Assembly (NCBI GenBank): GCA_013416485.1
Contig: JACCEO010000006.1
Location: 62,001-126,000 of the forward strand
Length of the DNA stretch: 64,000 nucleotides
Reading direction: 5' to 3'
From: Alcaligenaceae bacterium
Lineage (GTDB): Bacteria; Pseudomonadota; Gammaproteobacteria; Burkholderiales; Burkholderiaceae_B
A model generated the notes under the pieces. That model had not been told where the DNA came from and did no database searches. It saw only the letters and a list, made by a program, of their open reading frames with translations. Each line of letters starts with the position of its first letter. Position 1 is the first letter of the stretch. A program made the position numbers and the translations under genes. Positions 1-10,470 of the stretch are shown piece after piece.

Positions 1-1551
1 ATCACCAGGTGATACAAACATACGACCGCGCTCTTGCAGCTTCCACAACGCATAGGCAACGGCATCACCATCGTCCTGGCTAATTAACACACCATTACGA
101 CGTTCGCCTACCCCGCCCTCGCGTAGCGGTGCGTACTCATCAAAGATGTGGCTCATTAGGCCAGTACCGCGCGTCAAGGTCATAAACTCACCCTGAAAAC
201 CGATTAAGCCACGAGCAGGAATGCGATACTCTAGACGAGTACGGCCACGGCCATCAGCGACCATATCTTGCAAGTCACCCTTACGACGTCCTAGTTCCTC
301 CATGATGCCGCCTTGGTGACCATCTTCAATGTCTACCGTTAGCAACTCATAGGGTTCGTGGCGTACGCCATCGACTTCTTTGAACATGACACGTGGTCGT
401 GATACAGCCAATTCGTAACCTTCACGACGCATATTTTCTAGCAATATGGTCAGGTGTAGTTCACCCCGGCCGCACACTTCGAATACTGTGTCGTCATCGG
501 TGGCATTAACACGCAACGCAACGTTGGCTTTCAGTTCACGATCCAAGCGATCACGTAACTGACGGCTGGTAACGAACTTGCCTTCACGGCCCGCCAAAGG
601 CGAGGTGTTCACCATGAAGTTCATGGTCAGTGTGGGCTCGTCGATACGCAACAAAGGTAAAGCATCTTGTACAACTACATCCGTTAGGGTGCAGCCTATG
701 CCGATTTCGTCGATGCCGTTGATCAAGACGATATCACCGGCTTCCGCCTCGTCGACCAATACGCGCTCTAGGCCTTTGAACTTCAGTACCTGGTTAACGC
801 GAGCTTTGATAGGCTTACCTTCGGGGCCAAACTTGACGATAACATCCTGAGCGGCTTTGATACGGCCGCGGTTTACACGACCCACACCTATCTTGCCGAC
901 ATAAGAGCTGTAGTCCAAGGAAATAATTTGCATCTGCAGCGGACCATCAGCGTCGTCTTCGCGCTGCGGAACGTGCTTCAGGATGGCGTCAAACAAAGGG
1001 CGCATATCGCCTTCGCGCACATCTTCGGTCAAGCCAGCATAGCCGGACAGACCGGAAGCATAAATAACTGGGAAATCCAACTGCTCTTCAGTGGCGCCTA
1101 GTTTGTCGAACAAGTCGAAAGTTGCGTTAATCGCAAAGTCAGGACGTGCCCCTGGGCGGTCAATTTTGTTGACGACCACAATAGGCCTTAATCCTAAAGC
1201 CAGCGCTTTGCGTGTCACAAAACGAGTTTGTGGCATAGGGCCTTCTACAGCGTCCACTAACAGCAATACGCCATCAACCATAGACAATACGCGCTCGACT
1301 TCACCGCCAAAGTCGGCGTGTCCGGGAGTATCTATGATATTAATGTGTGTGCCTTCATATTCGACAGCACAGTTTTTCGCCAAAATGGTAATACCGCGTT
1401 CTTTCTCGATATCGCCAGAGTCCATGACACGATCCGAGATATGCTGGTTGTCGCGGAAAGTTCCTGCTTGATGCAGCAGTTGGTCAACCAGTGTGGTTTT
1501 CCCATGATCGACGTGAGCGATGATCGCCACATTGCGCAAGGCGCGATTCAT
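1..1551 (-). CDS. typA: Ribosome-associated GTPase TypA/BipA (partial, C-terminus beyond window)
   Basis: I translated this from the minus strand; it is open to the window edge. About 517 N-terminal residues are present, out of roughly 600 usual for the family. TypA/BipA is a translational GTPase of the EF-G superfamily that helps 50S subunit assembly and stress adaptation. Visible motifs: G1 AHVDHGKTTL near residue 12, the switch-II DTPGHADFGGEVERV, and G4 NKIDRPGARP, followed by EF-G-like beta-barrel domain II and the BipA-type stretch GRGELHLTILLENMRREGYE. The start ATG (1551-1549) overlaps the TGA of truB as ATGA, which implies translational coupling in a truB-typA unit. The C-terminal BipA-specific domain is mostly missing because the window ends. 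The identification is secure. Confidence 0.96.
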   Translation of the reverse strand, partial: MNRALRNVAIIAHVDHGKTTLVDQLLHQAGTFRDNQHISDRVMDSGDIEKERGITILAKNCAVEYEGTHINIIDTPGHADFGGEVERVLSMVDGVLLLVDAVEGPMPQTRFVTRKALALGLRPIVVVNKIDRPGARPDFAINATFDLFDKLGATEEQLDFPVIYASGLSGYAGLTEDVREGDMRPLFDAILKHVPQREDDADGPLQMQIISLDYSSYVGKIGVGRVNRGRIKAAQDVIVKFGPEGKPIKARVNQVLKFKGLERVLVDEAEAGDIVLINGIDEIGIGCTLTDVVVQDALPLLRIDEPTLTMNFMVNTSPLAGREGKFVTSRQLRDRLDRELKANVALRVNATDDDTVFEVCGRGELHLTILLENMRREGYELAVSRPRVMFKEVDGVRHEPYELLTVDIEDGHQGGIMEELGRRKGDLQDMVADGRGRTRLEYRIPARGLIGFQGEFMTLTRGTGLMSHIFDEYAPLREGGVGERRNGVLISQDDGDAVAYALWKLQERGRMFVSPGD

Positions 1552-2303
1552 AATTGTTCCTTTTGTGTCAGGGCCTCAGGCAACAAGCCTGCAGGTAAAG
1601 CATTCAGATTAAGTAAAACCGATTGTGGTTCCGACATGGTTTGCAAAGTTTCCAAGGCAATAGCATCATCCAAGGAAAATGGTCCCACGCTGGTACGGCG
1701 CAAAGCAACTAAGTGTGCACCGCAACCCAAGCCACGACCGATGTCTTCAGCCAGGGTGCGAATATACGTCCCTTTGCTGCACTCCACGTTAACTACAGCT
1801 TCCATGCCCGAGCATTCCAGCAGCTCCAGACGATGTATGGTGACTGGGCGCGGTGGGCGCTCAAGCTCTATGCCTTGTCTGGCATATTCATACAAAGGCT
1901 TGCCGTCACGCTTCAAGGCGGAATACATAGGCGGTATCTGCATGATATCGCCACGAAAGTCCTTCATCACGGTTTCCAGCGCTTCAGGCTGAACACCGTT
2001 AAAACTCTCAGGAGCCGTAAACACCACATTGCCAGTCAAATCGCCCGAGTCAGTTTCTTGACCAAAACGTATAGTGGCAACATAGCCTTTGTCAGCATTC
2101 AGCATGCTAGCTGAGATTTTTGTTGCTTTGCCCAAACAGCACACCAGCAAACCAGTGGCGAAGGGATCTAATGTGCCTGTGTGGCCGGCCTTGCGCGCAT
2201 CCAGCGCACGCTTGGCGCGTTGTAGCGCATGGTTACTGGATAGCCCTACAGGCTTATCCAGCAACAGAACGCCGTCGAGCATCTGCCCGCGTCGGGTAGC
2301 CAT
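1548..2303 (-). CDS. truB: tRNA pseudouridine(55) synthase TruB
   Basis: This 251-residue protein makes pseudouridine 55 in the T-loop of tRNAs and also acts as a tRNA chaperone. The catalytic motif GHTGTLDPFATGLL places the nucleophilic Asp at residue 46, and the family N-terminal motif GVLLLDKPVGLSS is intact. The length is slightly below the about 300 residues of E. coli TruB, so the C-terminal PUA-like part is short. It follows rbfA by 29 bp and overlaps typA by four bases. The order rimP-nusA-infB-rbfA-truB is the classical bacterial translation operon. A shorter start at the internal Met8 is possible, but the first ATG gives the usual N-terminus. Confidence 0.95.
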   Translation of the reverse strand: MATRRGQMLDGVLLLDKPVGLSSNHALQRAKRALDARKAGHTGTLDPFATGLLVCCLGKATKISASMLNADKGYVATIRFGQETDSGDLTGNVVFTAPESFNGVQPEALETVMKDFRGDIMQIPPMYSALKRDGKPLYEYARQGIELERPPRPVTIHRLELLECSGMEAVVNVECSKGTYIRTLAEDIGRGLGCGAHLVALRRTSVGPFSLDDAIALETLQTMSEPQSVLLNLNALPAGLLPEALTQKEQL

Positions 2304-2332
2304 CGTTTTTTATCCGTGAAATAACGACAGCT

Positions 2333-2743
2333 TCAGGGCTGTTCGTCGGGGTCGTCAGGTTCTACAGTGTCAGGCGACTCTTTATAGGGCAGATTCGCCT
2401 GATCAATTAGACGTGACATTTCTATGCCACGCACCACCTGATCATCGTGTATGAAGCGTAGGGTAGGCACAGTATGTATGTGCAGCAGTTTGAACAACAG
2501 TGAATGCAGCCACCCTGCTTTTTCGGCCAGCGCCGCGGTAGCAACTTCGGGCTCGGCGCCCATGACGGTAAAGTAGACCTTGGCATGCGCATAGTCAGCC
2601 GAAAGTTCTACACCCGTCAAGGTGATTAACCCAACACGCGAAATATCAAGTTCGCGTTGGATCAGCTGAGCCAGATCCTTTTGGATCTGATCAGCCAAAC
2701 GGACATTACGCCCTGGGTTGGATTTAGATTTATGACGACCCAT
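2333..2743 (-). CDS. rbfA: 30S ribosome-binding factor RbfA
   Basis: This 136-residue protein belongs to the RbfA family, a KH-type cold-shock protein that binds the 30S subunit and assists 16S rRNA 5'-end maturation. The N-terminus carries the typical basic segment and the helix [18 protein letters not shown], followed by the beta-strand region [20 protein letters not shown] and the C-terminal segment [23 protein letters not shown]. The acidic tail [12 protein letters not shown] is variable in the family. It starts 2 bp after the infB stop, so it is co-translated with IF-2. It lies in the rimP-nusA-infB-rbfA-truB-typA operon. Confidence 0.95.
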   Translation of the reverse strand: MGRHKSKSNPGRNVRLADQIQKDLAQLIQRELDISRVGLITLTGVELSADYAHAKVYFTVMGAEPEVATAALAEKAGWLHSLLFKLLHIHTVPTLRFIHDDQVVRGIEMSRLIDQANLPYKESPDTVEPDDPDEQP

Positions 2744-2745
2744 GA

Positions 2746-5700
2746 TTACAGTGTCCGGGCGATTTCTTTGATTTCAAAGATTTCAAGCTGATCACCAATT
2801 TCGATATCGTTGTAGCCCTTAAGGGTGATACCGCAATCGAAACCTTGCTTAACTTCTTTGGCATCGTCTTTGAAGCGACGCAGGGAATCCAGCCAGCCAG
2901 TCCATTGCACCACGTTGTTACGCAGCAAACGCACTTGCGAATCACGGCGTACCAGACCTTCAGTAACCATACATCCGGCAATATTACCAATACGTGATAC
3001 CGAGTAGATTTCGCGGATTTCGACCATGCCTATGACTTCTTCGCGTTTTTCTGGAGCCAGCATGCCAGACATAGCATTACGGACTTCGTCGATGGCGTCA
3101 TAAATGATGTTGTAGTAACGGACATCAACATCGTTGTTTTCTGCCAATTTCCTGGTACTGGCTTCGGCTCTGACGTTAAACGCAATGATGACCGCATTGG
3201 ATGCAATCGCCAAGTTAACGTCGGTTTCCGAAATTCCACCCACGCCAGCGTGTACCACTTGTACGCGAACTTCGTCGGTGGACAGCTTGACCAGGGATTG
3301 CACCAAGGCTTCTTGGGAACCTTGCACGTCGGTTTTAACGATAAGGTTCAGTGTTTGTACACCATCGCCTATGTTGTCAAACATGGACTCGAGCTTAGCA
3401 GCCTGTTGACGCGCCAGCTTGACGTCACGGAACTTACCTTGACGGAACAAGGCGATTTCACGAGCTTTGCGTTCGTCGCCCATAGCAAGCAGTTCGTCAC
3501 CAGCGGCAGGCACCTCGGTTAGACCTTGGATTTCTACTGGCATAGACGGACCAGCGGAATTCACCGGTTTGCCATTTTCATTAAGCATGGCACGTACGCG
3601 ACCAAAGCTTGCCCCAACCAATACAGCATCGCCACGATTCAAGGTACCGCTTTGTACTAGGATAGTTGCTACAGGGCCGCGTCCTTTGTCTAGGCGAGCC
3701 TCGATGACAAGACCCTTAGCGGGCGCTTCAACGGGGGCTTTAAGCTCAAGCATTTCAGCTTGTAGCAATACGTTTTCTAGCAGCTCATCAATACCGGTTC
3801 CCATCTTGGCCGATACGGGTACAAAAGGAACATCGCCACCGTATTCTTCAGGTACGACCTGTTCGGCAACCAGTTCTTGCTTAACGCGTTCTGGATTGGC
3901 ATCAGGTTTGTCGACCTTGTTGATAGCAACGACCAGCGGTACATTACCAGCACGTGCGTGGTGTATGGCCTCGCGAGTTTGTGGCATCACGCCGTCATCG
4001 GCTGCGACAACCAGAATAACGATGTCAGTAGCCTGGGTACCACGGGCACGCATAGCAGTAAACGCTTCGTGTCCGGGAGTATCCAGGAACGTCACCATGC
4101 CGCGTTCGGTTTTAACGTTGTAGGCACCAATGTGCTGAGTAATACCACCAGCCTCACCCGAGGCGATCTTGGCGCGACGGATGTAATCCAGTAAAGACGT
4201 TTTACCGTGGTCAACGTGACCCATAACAGTAACCACAGGTGCACGAGGTAGAGCTTCACCTTCGGGAGCATCTGCAACATCGACCAAGAATGCTTCAGGA
4301 TCATCGAGTTTGGCAGCAATCGCTGTGTGGCCCAACTCTTCGACCATGATCATGGCTGTTTCTTGATCCAGAACCTGGTTAATGGTGACCATTTGCCCCA
4401 GTTTCATCAAGTGCTTAATGACCTCGGCGGCTTTGACGGACATTTTGTGCGCCAAGTCAGCAACGGAAATCGTTTCTGGCACATGAACTTCACGAGCGAT
4501 AAATTCCGCCACTTGTGGTTCTTTGCGTTCAACCTGAGCATTACGACCGCGTCCACCACGCCCACCAGTTTTTCCACCTGGCTTGCCACCTGCACGCCAA
4601 CCGTCACGGCTGGGGCTAGATGGCGGCGCATCGGCGCGAGCTGCTGGTTTTTTACGACCGCTGTCATCTGTCCAGGACGAAGACACTTCGGATGTTTTGA
4701 TGGTTTTTTTGGTATCTGCTGCTTTGGCGTCTTTCTTGCCACCTTTACTAGCAGGTTTACGCAAGGTGCCAGCGGCAGCAGGCTCGGGTTCTGGTGCTTT
4801 AAGTACTTTACGCGGACGACTAAGCATGGCGCGCAACGCTGCAGCCTCGGCTTCAGCGGCCTTACGGGCGCGTTCACGGGCCTCGTCGACCACGGGTACT
4901 TCACGAGCAGGCGCGGCGCGTTTGGCCGCTGTCTTAGTGGGGTGCACAGGTGTAGCCTTGGATTTCTCTGTTTTTTCCATTTTGGTGGGTGCCGCTGCGA
5001 CCGGCGCAGTGGCGGCGGTTTGTTTAGCCGCAGGCACGTCTTCTGGGGTTTTCGTTGTGGCAGGTTCTGCAGCCATAGTGGGCTCGGTAGCCACTACAGG
5101 CGCAGCTTCAGGAGCGGCAGGTGCTTCCTGAACGACGGCTGACTCTGGCGTTACCACTGGTGTCACGACCTTTTCAGGCTTGGGTTCAGGGTTCGCTGCG
5201 ACCTTAGGAGCTTCTGCAATCGGTGCTGGTGCTTCTGCAGCCACTGGAGCAGCTGCAGGCGGTGCATCAACAACGTTTGCAGGTGCAGCTACTGGCTGTT
5301 CCACTTTCGCATCAGGAGCTATAGCTGCGGCTGTAGTCACTGTTGATGTTGCAGCTGCCTGGCCAGTATCAGCCGGCACCGAGGCAGCAGTAGCCTGGGC
5401 CGCTGCGACTGGCGCTTCGGGGTTGGCTGCTGCAGCGTCAGCAATTAGTTCTGCCGGATCGCGCTTGACGAAAACACGTTTCTTACGTACTTCGACCTGT
5501 ATGGTGCGCGAACGACCGGAACTATCGGCCTGGCGAATTTCGGAGGTCTCGCGTCGGGTAAGGGTAATTTTCTTGCCCTCGGTTCCGCCGTGAGAACGGC
5601 GCAACGATTCGAGCAGTTTCGCCTTATCCGCGTCCGTGACGGAATCGTCAACCGACTTGAGTTCAACGCCAGCTGAACGCAACTGATCCAGCAGTACGTT

Positions 5701-5751
5701 TGCGGGCATCTTCAGTTCAACAGCGAACTGGGCGACGGTATTACTCGACAT
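2746..5751 (-). CDS. infB: Translation initiation factor IF-2
   Basis: IF-2 is the GTPase that brings fMet-tRNA to the 30S subunit and promotes subunit joining. The 1001-residue protein has an N-terminal IF2N module (about 1-55), a very long Ala/Pro/Glu-rich and Lys-rich low-complexity linker (about 100-410), and a second IF2N module starting near [21 protein letters not shown]. The G domain follows, with G1 [12 protein letters not shown] near 505-515, G3 [15 protein letters not shown] and G4 [11 protein letters not shown]. Domains II-IV run to the end, including the C2 fMet-tRNA-binding domain. It is longer than E. coli IF-2 (890) because of the linker. Internal in-frame starts that would give shorter IF-2 isoforms, known in enterobacteria, cannot be judged here. 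Long open frames antisense to the linker are composition artefacts. Confidence 0.98.
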   Translation of the reverse strand: MSSNTVAQFAVELKMPANVLLDQLRSAGVELKSVDDSVTDADKAKLLESLRRSHGGTEGKKITLTRRETSEIRQADSSGRSRTIQVEVRKKRVFVKRDPAELIADAAAANPEAPVAAAQATAASVPADTGQAAATSTVTTAAAIAPDAKVEQPVAAPANVVDAPPAAAPVAAEAPAPIAEAPKVAANPEPKPEKVVTPVVTPESAVVQEAPAAPEAAPVVATEPTMAAEPATTKTPEDVPAAKQTAATAPVAAAPTKMEKTEKSKATPVHPTKTAAKRAAPAREVPVVDEARERARKAAEAEAAALRAMLSRPRKVLKAPEPEPAAAGTLRKPASKGGKKDAKAADTKKTIKTSEVSSSWTDDSGRKKPAARADAPPSSPSRDGWRAGGKPGGKTGGRGGRGRNAQVERKEPQVAEFIAREVHVPETISVADLAHKMSVKAAEVIKHLMKLGQMVTINQVLDQETAMIMVEELGHTAIAAKLDDPEAFLVDVADAPEGEALPRAPVVTVMGHVDHGKTSLLDYIRRAKIASGEAGGITQHIGAYNVKTERGMVTFLDTPGHEAFTAMRARGTQATDIVILVVAADDGVMPQTREAIHHARAGNVPLVVAINKVDKPDANPERVKQELVAEQVVPEEYGGDVPFVPVSAKMGTGIDELLENVLLQAEMLELKAPVEAPAKGLVIEARLDKGRGPVATILVQSGTLNRGDAVLVGASFGRVRAMLNENGKPVNSAGPSMPVEIQGLTEVPAAGDELLAMGDERKAREIALFRQGKFRDVKLARQQAAKLESMFDNIGDGVQTLNLIVKTDVQGSQEALVQSLVKLSTDEVRVQVVHAGVGGISETDVNLAIASNAVIIAFNVRAEASTRKLAENNDVDVRYYNIIYDAIDEVRNAMSGMLAPEKREEVIGMVEIREIYSVSRIGNIAGCMVTEGLVRRDSQVRLLRNNVVQWTGWLDSLRRFKDDAKEVKQGFDCGITLKGYNDIEIGDQLEIFEIKEIARTL

Positions 5752-5816
5752 TCGACTCTCTCTTGCTTACTACAACTATTTTCAATAAACACACCCTGAC
5801 TTATGAAACCTGAACA

Positions 5817-7301
5817 TCAGGCTTCGTCGTCAAACCAGTGAGCCCGTGCGCGCATAATCATTTGACTTGCGTCTTCAGTATTCAAACCCGAAATTTCCGA
5901 CAGTTCGTCTGTAGACAATTCAGCCAGATCATCAAGGGTGAGTACCTGGCTATCGGCCAGCTTGGTCACTAACTCGGGTGTAACCCCTTCGACTTCCAAC
6001 AGGTCCTTTGGCGCCGTTTGCACGATTTCTTCCTGAGCGATGGCTTCGGTGAGCAATGCATTACGGGCACGTGCACGGAGCTCGTTGACAGTTTCTTCGT
6101 CAAAGGCTTCGATTTCCAACAATTCCTGTATCGGTACGTAGGCAACTTCTTCAAGACCGCTAAAGCCTTCATCAATCAGGATATCGGCGATTTCTTCGTC
6201 CACATCCAGTTTGCTGATGAAGGTAAGGCGTAATTCAGTACGCTCTTCATCTTGGCGGCTTTGGCTTTCTTCGGGTGTCATGATGTTAATTTGCCATCCG
6301 GTAAGTTCGGAGGCTAGACGCACGTTCTGACCACGGGCACCTATAGCCTTCGGCAGGTTTTCGGCATCAACCACGACATCCATAGCGTGCTTGTCTTCAT
6401 CCACCATGATGGATTCGACATGCGCTGGTGCCAAGGCACCAATGACGAATTCGGCTGGGTCGTCTGCCCACAAAACGATATCGACCTGCTCGCCACCTAA
6501 TTCATTACGCACTGCGGTAACACGCGAACCACGCATGCCCACACAAGTACCTATAGGATCTATGCGTTTATCGTAGGCAACTACGGCGATCTTGGCACGT
6601 ATACCGGCGTCGCGCGCAGCGGCTTTAATTTCCAGCAAGCCTTGCTCGATTTCAGGGACTTCGTTTTCGAACAGCTGACGGATAAACTCCGGAGCAGTAC
6701 GAGACAATATTACCTGCTGACCACGCGCTTGGCGATCCACTTTGTAAACCCAAGCACGCACACGGTCACCAACGCGGATATTTTCCTTGGGAATCATTTC
6801 CGCACGTGGCAAGCGAGCTTCTATTTTGCCCGTTTCGATAATGGCATCGCCCTTATCCATACGTTTGACCGAGCCCGAAACGATATTTTCACCCCTATCC
6901 AGGAAGTCGTTAAGGACTTGCTCGCGTTCGGCATCACGTATGCGCTGCAATATCGCCTGCTTGGCTGCTTGGGCACCAATGCGGCCGAACTCGATGGGCT
7001 CTAGGGCTTCTTCGATGTATTCACCGACATCTATGCCTTCGATAATTTCTTGGGCTTCCGAATAGAGCTCCTGTTGATCCGGCTCTTGTAAGCCGGCTTC
7101 ATCGGGAACGACTAACCAGCGGCGAAAACCTTCATGATCGCCGGTGGTTCTATCTATGGATACGCGTATATCGGCGTCTTCTTTGAAGCGCTTTTTCATG
7201 GCGGAGGCCAAGGCGTTTTCCAGGGCGCCAAAAACCACTTCGCGCTCTACGTTTTTTTCACGCGCCAGGGCGTCAACCAGTAAAAGAATTTCGCGACTCA
7301 T
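5817..7301 (-). CDS. nusA: Transcription termination/antitermination factor NusA
   Basis: NusA binds RNA polymerase and modulates pausing, intrinsic termination and antitermination. The 494 residues show the N-terminal RNAP-binding domain with DALAREKNV, an S1 domain ([20 protein letters not shown]), and two KH domains with the signatures [21 protein letters not shown] and [18 protein letters not shown]. Two C-terminal acidic helix-hairpin-helix repeats follow ([20 protein letters not shown] and [19 protein letters not shown]), as in E. coli NusA. The start overlaps the rimP stop by four bases. NusA is known to autoregulate its own operon in E. coli, which matters for the terminator-like hairpin just upstream of rimP. 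Confidence 0.98.
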   Translation of the reverse strand: MSREILLLVDALAREKNVEREVVFGALENALASAMKKRFKEDADIRVSIDRTTGDHEGFRRWLVVPDEAGLQEPDQQELYSEAQEIIEGIDVGEYIEEALEPIEFGRIGAQAAKQAILQRIRDAEREQVLNDFLDRGENIVSGSVKRMDKGDAIIETGKIEARLPRAEMIPKENIRVGDRVRAWVYKVDRQARGQQVILSRTAPEFIRQLFENEVPEIEQGLLEIKAAARDAGIRAKIAVVAYDKRIDPIGTCVGMRGSRVTAVRNELGGEQVDIVLWADDPAEFVIGALAPAHVESIMVDEDKHAMDVVVDAENLPKAIGARGQNVRLASELTGWQINIMTPEESQSRQDEERTELRLTFISKLDVDEEIADILIDEGFSGLEEVAYVPIQELLEIEAFDEETVNELRARARNALLTEAIAQEEIVQTAPKDLLEVEGVTPELVTKLADSQVLTLDDLAELSTDELSEISGLNTEDASQMIMRARAHWFDDEA

Positions 7302-7786
7302 CGCTTTTTTCCCTTGAAATCAAGAATGGGATCCAGTTTGGCTCGGTCTACGTCATCGAAGGTAAAGTTCAGCAGCTGGGTAGTGCCCGTCTGATCCTCG
7401 AATTCGACACCAAAAACGGGAGAAGACTCTGGATCGGTAACCGAGGCATCGGGGGCGCGCAACATACCAGAGAAGACCTTACGATTTTCTATGGCTGTAC
7501 GCAGCCTGACCTCGACACGTTGGTCCGCAAAACGAAAGTAATCGGCCTGTTGCTTCAGTGGCCTATCAGTGCCTGGCGAACCTACCTCCAGACGCTTGTA
7601 ATCAATATTTTCAACTTCGAAAACACGCGACAGCTGCTTTGAAACGCTCTCGCAGTCTTCGACTCTGACACCACCAGGACGATCAATAGTAACGCGCAAC
7701 AGCCCCAGGGGCGCGCGTTCCACATCGATAAGCTCGATATCGGTACCGGCTATAGCCTGCTGCGTCAAAGCGAATATATCTGCCAT
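7298..7786 (-). CDS. rimP: Ribosome maturation factor RimP
   Basis: RimP is needed for late 30S subunit maturation. I chose the ATG at 7786, giving 162 residues beginning [20 protein letters not shown], which matches the family N-terminus. A longer reading to 7849 would have to translate through a terminator-like hairpin and is rejected. Family features: [36 protein letters not shown]-type N-domain (read here in pieces) and the [13 protein letters not shown] motif typical of RimP. The C-terminal domain is SH3-like. It is the first gene of the rimP-nusA-infB-rbfA-truB-typA run and overlaps nusA by four bases. Confidence 0.95.
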   Translation of the reverse strand: MADIFALTQQAIAGTDIELIDVERAPLGLLRVTIDRPGGVRVEDCESVSKQLSRVFEVENIDYKRLEVGSPGTDRPLKQQADYFRFADQRVEVRLRTAIENRKVFSGMLRAPDASVTDPESSPVFGVEFEDQTGTTQLLNFTFDDVDRAKLDPILDFKGKKR

Positions 7787-7793
7787 ATAATCC

Positions 7794-7823
7794 AAAAAAA
7801 AATGGGCTGTGTAAACCAGCCCA
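7794..7823 (-). terminator. Intrinsic-terminator-like hairpin in the rimP leader
   Basis: On the minus strand a perfect 7-bp stem TGGGCTG/CAGCCCA with a 7-nt loop (GTTTACA) is followed by nine consecutive T residues. The T-run ends only 7 nt before the rimP ATG, so the element overlaps the ribosome-binding region. It can end transcripts coming from rluB, or act as an attenuator for the rimP-nusA-infB operon. Structure is seen directly; function is inferred. Confidence 0.75.
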
Positions 7824-7941
7824 CTGTTATCGTGCTTGTGATAAGCCAATCTAGTTTAGATGAACTACATTGCAGACCATCCTAAACGTTGTTTCAATAC
7901 ACCACAAGACACATCCGAAAATGCGCTGCTATTTTTGTCTT

Positions 7942-7947
7942 ATTATA
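7942..7947 (-). promoter_or_regulatory. Candidate -10 box for the rimP-nusA-infB operon
   Basis: The minus strand reads TATAAT, a perfect sigma70 -10 hexamer, about 160 bp upstream of the rimP start and downstream of rluB. No convincing -35 hexamer lies 16-18 bp further upstream, so this is only a candidate. If used, the transcript would carry a leader of about 150 nt ending in the terminator-like hairpin at 7794-7823. Confidence 0.35.
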
Positions 7948-7970
7948 AACAAGCATAGCCGTAAAGCCCT

Positions 7971-7995
7971 ATATTCTAACAGAAATTTAGAATAT
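7971..7995. repeat. Perfect 9-bp inverted repeat between rluB and rimP
   Basis: ATATTCTAA and TTAGAATAT flank a 7-bp spacer immediately after the rluB stop codon. The stem is AT-rich and lacks a T-run, so it is a poor terminator. It could be a protein-binding site or an mRNA 3'-end stem. Confidence 0.5.
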
Positions 7996-8004
7996 TTACC
8001 GCTA

Positions 8005-9792
8005 TTACTTGCGCCCACCCAACTTTCCAAGATGGGACTCATGAGCTGACGCACCACGAGGCTGCCTATCGTCACCACGCCCTTGACCCGATTTACCCCC
8101 AGCCGCTGGACGCCCGCGCCCAGTTGCTGCTGGCGCACTGGATTTAGTCCGCGCACCAGGACCACGCGATGTCCTGGTCGCCGGCTTAGCCCCACGCGCC
8201 CCAGGCCCAGCACGACGCCCCTCGGCGCTCACTTCGGCTTCAGGCTTAGGGCCACGCGCAGCACTGCTAGGCCTACGCCCTTTCGTGGCAGGCTTACCCC
8301 GCTGACCTGAAGTAGGATGACCATTTGCCAAACCACCGCTGACCAACAAGCCAGTACCAAACGGGTCAGACGGATAGACCTGATCGACCGCAGTACGCAC
8401 AGTACGACCACCCGACACGCGACCACCACGCCCTACTTTCGCACCGTTCAAGCCATTCTGAGCCATAGTGCCAAAACCCGGAGGCAAAGCACTGGCGTGC
8501 GAGATAGGCTGACGCTCACGCCGGCCATCACCACCGGAGGAATTATCATCGTCATCTCGCAATAAGCCTAGTTGCAACATTAGGGCAGTCACTAAGCTGT
8601 CGTCCAATGCATCCCAACGCCCACGGCGCAAACTGGACGGAAGAACCACTTCACCAAAGCGTGTACGTATTAGTCGGCTAACGGTGACACCAGCGGCTTC
8701 GAACATACGACGCACCTCACGGTTGCGCCCCTCGGTCAGGGTGACTCGATACCAGCGATTGCTACCTTCACCACCTAAGAACTCCAACAAACCGAACTTT
8801 GCGGTACCGTCTTCCAGCTCTATACCCTTGAGCAAGGTTTCCTGCATTTGAGGACTTAATTCACCCAAAACGCGCACAGCGTATTCACGCTCGGCACCAT
8901 AGCGAGGATGCATAAGACGGTTAGCCAAATCACCTGAGGTTGTCAGGATTAAAAGCCCTTCAGTGTTCAGGTCCAAGCGTCCAACCGACAACCACTTACC
9001 CACTTTAAGCTTGGGCAAACGTGCAAATACCGTAGCACGGCCTTCTGGATCGTCGTGACTGACAATTTCACCAGCAGGCTTGTGATAAAGAATGACCCGC
9101 GGTGGTTTGCTAGCGTTAGGACGCACGATCAAGCGCCCATTAACACGCACCTGATCGCTAGCCGCGACACGCTGTCCAATATGTGCAGGTTCGCCATTTA
9201 CGGATACACGACCCGCAATAATGAGCTCTTCCATTTCGCGGCGTGACCCCACACCCGCATCAGCCAGCACTTTGTGCAACTTAGGCATTAACAAATCACT
9301 ACCTAAATATTTGCCCAAGCGCTGGTCAATTTTTTCCGAGGTATCCAAAAAGGACAATGCCTGCTTGGACTCTTGCTCCTCTTCCGGCGTCAAAGGAGCC
9401 ATTACTTGCTGATCGGCCGAGTCTTCCGCAACTCCGGCAGGCTTACCCGCTGACTTACCGCGTCGCGCTGGACGCGCAGATTTGGAAGCCTCTGTTTTGG
9501 GACCCCGCCCAGACTTACTTGGGTTATTTTTAGAGCGGTTAGTCCTGGGTGGGCGCGCCGCACCCGTTGGGGCAGACGCATCAGCAGCAGCTTCCTGCCC
9601 TGCTACTGGATCTACCGCCTGCTGTCCCGACTGCGCCTCAGGAGCCGCATCGCCACGACGACGTCGAAAAGGCGTACGCAGCTTACGCCCCTTGCGAGGC
9701 GCGCCCGATGATGCGCCATCAGCAGTAGCATGAGGCTGTGCCGCTGCAGCGGCTACACCTGCTGACGACTCGTTTTTATTGGTTTCAGTCAT
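8005..9792 (-). CDS. rluB: 23S rRNA pseudouridine synthase, RluB type, with long basic tails
   Basis: RluB converts U2605 (E. coli numbering) of 23S rRNA to pseudouridine. The core runs from about residue 169 to 410: an S4 RNA-binding domain ([20 protein letters not shown]) followed by the RsuA/RluB catalytic domain with [13 protein letters not shown], catalytic Asp near 274, and [12 protein letters not shown]. The protein is 595 residues because it has an N-terminal tail of about 165 residues rich in Ala, Lys and Arg and a C-terminal tail of about 180 residues rich in Gly, Arg, Pro and Lys. Both look disordered and probably add RNA affinity. It overlaps scpB by four bases; scpB-rluB is a common pairing. 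The symbol is assigned by family position; RluE/RluF paralogues are less likely. Confidence 0.9.
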   Translation of the reverse strand: MTETNKNESSAGVAAAAAQPHATADGASSGAPRKGRKLRTPFRRRRGDAAPEAQSGQQAVDPVAGQEAAADASAPTGAARPPRTNRSKNNPSKSGRGPKTEASKSARPARRGKSAGKPAGVAEDSADQQVMAPLTPEEEQESKQALSFLDTSEKIDQRLGKYLGSDLLMPKLHKVLADAGVGSRREMEELIIAGRVSVNGEPAHIGQRVAASDQVRVNGRLIVRPNASKPPRVILYHKPAGEIVSHDDPEGRATVFARLPKLKVGKWLSVGRLDLNTEGLLILTTSGDLANRLMHPRYGAEREYAVRVLGELSPQMQETLLKGIELEDGTAKFGLLEFLGGEGSNRWYRVTLTEGRNREVRRMFEAAGVTVSRLIRTRFGEVVLPSSLRRGRWDALDDSLVTALMLQLGLLRDDDDNSSGGDGRRERQPISHASALPPGFGTMAQNGLNGAKVGRGGRVSGGRTVRTAVDQVYPSDPFGTGLLVSGGLANGHPTSGQRGKPATKGRRPSSAARGPKPEAEVSAEGRRAGPGARGAKPATRTSRGPGARTKSSAPAATGRGRPAAGGKSGQGRGDDRQPRGASAHESHLGKLGGRK

Positions 9793-10400
9793 GTTGTTTC
9801 GGTTACTCCGTTTGAATCCGATGTACGCGCCTGTAATGGTTCGCGTTGAATATGGGCAATGAGTTCTGGGGTGTCTGTAGCAGCCAATGCCGCTTCCAGG
9901 CTGGGCAAATCACCTAGCGCCCTTAGTCCCAGATCATCTAAAAATTGTGGTGTGGTCCCCAATAGCTCTGGACGTCCTGGCGCATCCCTATGCCCCAAGA
10001 CTTCTATCCACCCTCTGTCTTCAAGGGTGCGTACTATTTGTGAGGACACGCTTACTCCGCGTATGTCTTCGATATCACCACGCGTTACTGGCTGACGCCA
10101 AGCAATAATCGCCAAGGTTTCCAGGACAGCACGCGAATACTTTGGCGGCCTTTCCGGATTCAGACGAGACAAATAACGCTGCATTTCCGGTCGGCTTTGA
10201 AATCGCCAACCGCTGGCTAAACTTAGCAACTGCAGACCTTTTTCAGCATAGTCCAATTGCAGTGTGGCCAAGTGACGGCGCAAATCATCGCCCGAAACGC
10301 CTTCAGATGCAAATAGTTTACGTAGCTCGGCCAGGGGCAATGCGCGATCTGCACATAATAACGCTGTTTCTAGAATCCGTACTATCTGAGTATCATTCAT
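9789..10400 (-). CDS. scpB: Segregation and condensation protein ScpB
   Basis: ScpB is the winged-helix kleisin-partner subunit of the SMC-ScpAB condensin complex that compacts and segregates the chromosome. The 203 residues show the two winged-helix units, with the family stretch [20 protein letters not shown] followed by [19 protein letters not shown] and the signature [20 protein letters not shown]. It overlaps rluB by four bases and is probably the first gene of the scpB-rluB unit. No scpA is present in the window; it would lie upstream in many relatives, but here an initiator tRNA lies divergently upstream instead. Confidence 0.94.
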   Translation of the reverse strand: MNDTQIVRILETALLCADRALPLAELRKLFASEGVSGDDLRRHLATLQLDYAEKGLQLLSLASGWRFQSRPEMQRYLSRLNPERPPKYSRAVLETLAIIAWRQPVTRGDIEDIRGVSVSSQIVRTLEDRGWIEVLGHRDAPGRPELLGTTPQFLDDLGLRALGDLPSLEAALAATDTPELIAHIQREPLQARTSDSNGVTETT

Positions 10401-10428
10401 GGGTAATACGCATTATTTCAAGCTTGGC

Positions 10429-10457
10429 TTGCATAAGTTATTTAAATCAGTTAATAT
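10429..10457 (+). promoter_or_regulatory. Sigma70 promoter of the initiator tRNA gene
   Basis: TTGCAT (10429-10434) and TAATAT (10452-10457) are separated by exactly 17 bp, and the -10 box ends 13 bp before the tRNA 5' end, the spacing expected for a stable-RNA promoter with a short 5' leader. Confidence 0.7.
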
Positions 10458-10470
10458 TCAATTCTTCAGT

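Noticed and set aside
1318-1992. Plus-strand open frame spanning typA and truB
   Set aside because: It is antisense to two secure genes and crosses their ATGA junction; no protein family resemblance.
3467-4123. Plus-strand open frame of 218 codons opposite infB
   Set aside because: Shadow of the IF-2 G domain; Ser/Thr/Ala-rich nonsense product, no ribosome-binding site.
4327-5142. Long plus-strand open frame (271 codons) opposite infB
   Set aside because: It is antisense to the Ala/Pro-rich linker of IF-2, where biased codons suppress stops in other frames. Its Cys/Phe/Gly-rich product has no domain features.
7787-7849. Upstream extension of rimP
   Set aside because: It would translate the terminator-like hairpin and its T-run; [10 protein letters not shown] at 7786 matches family starts.
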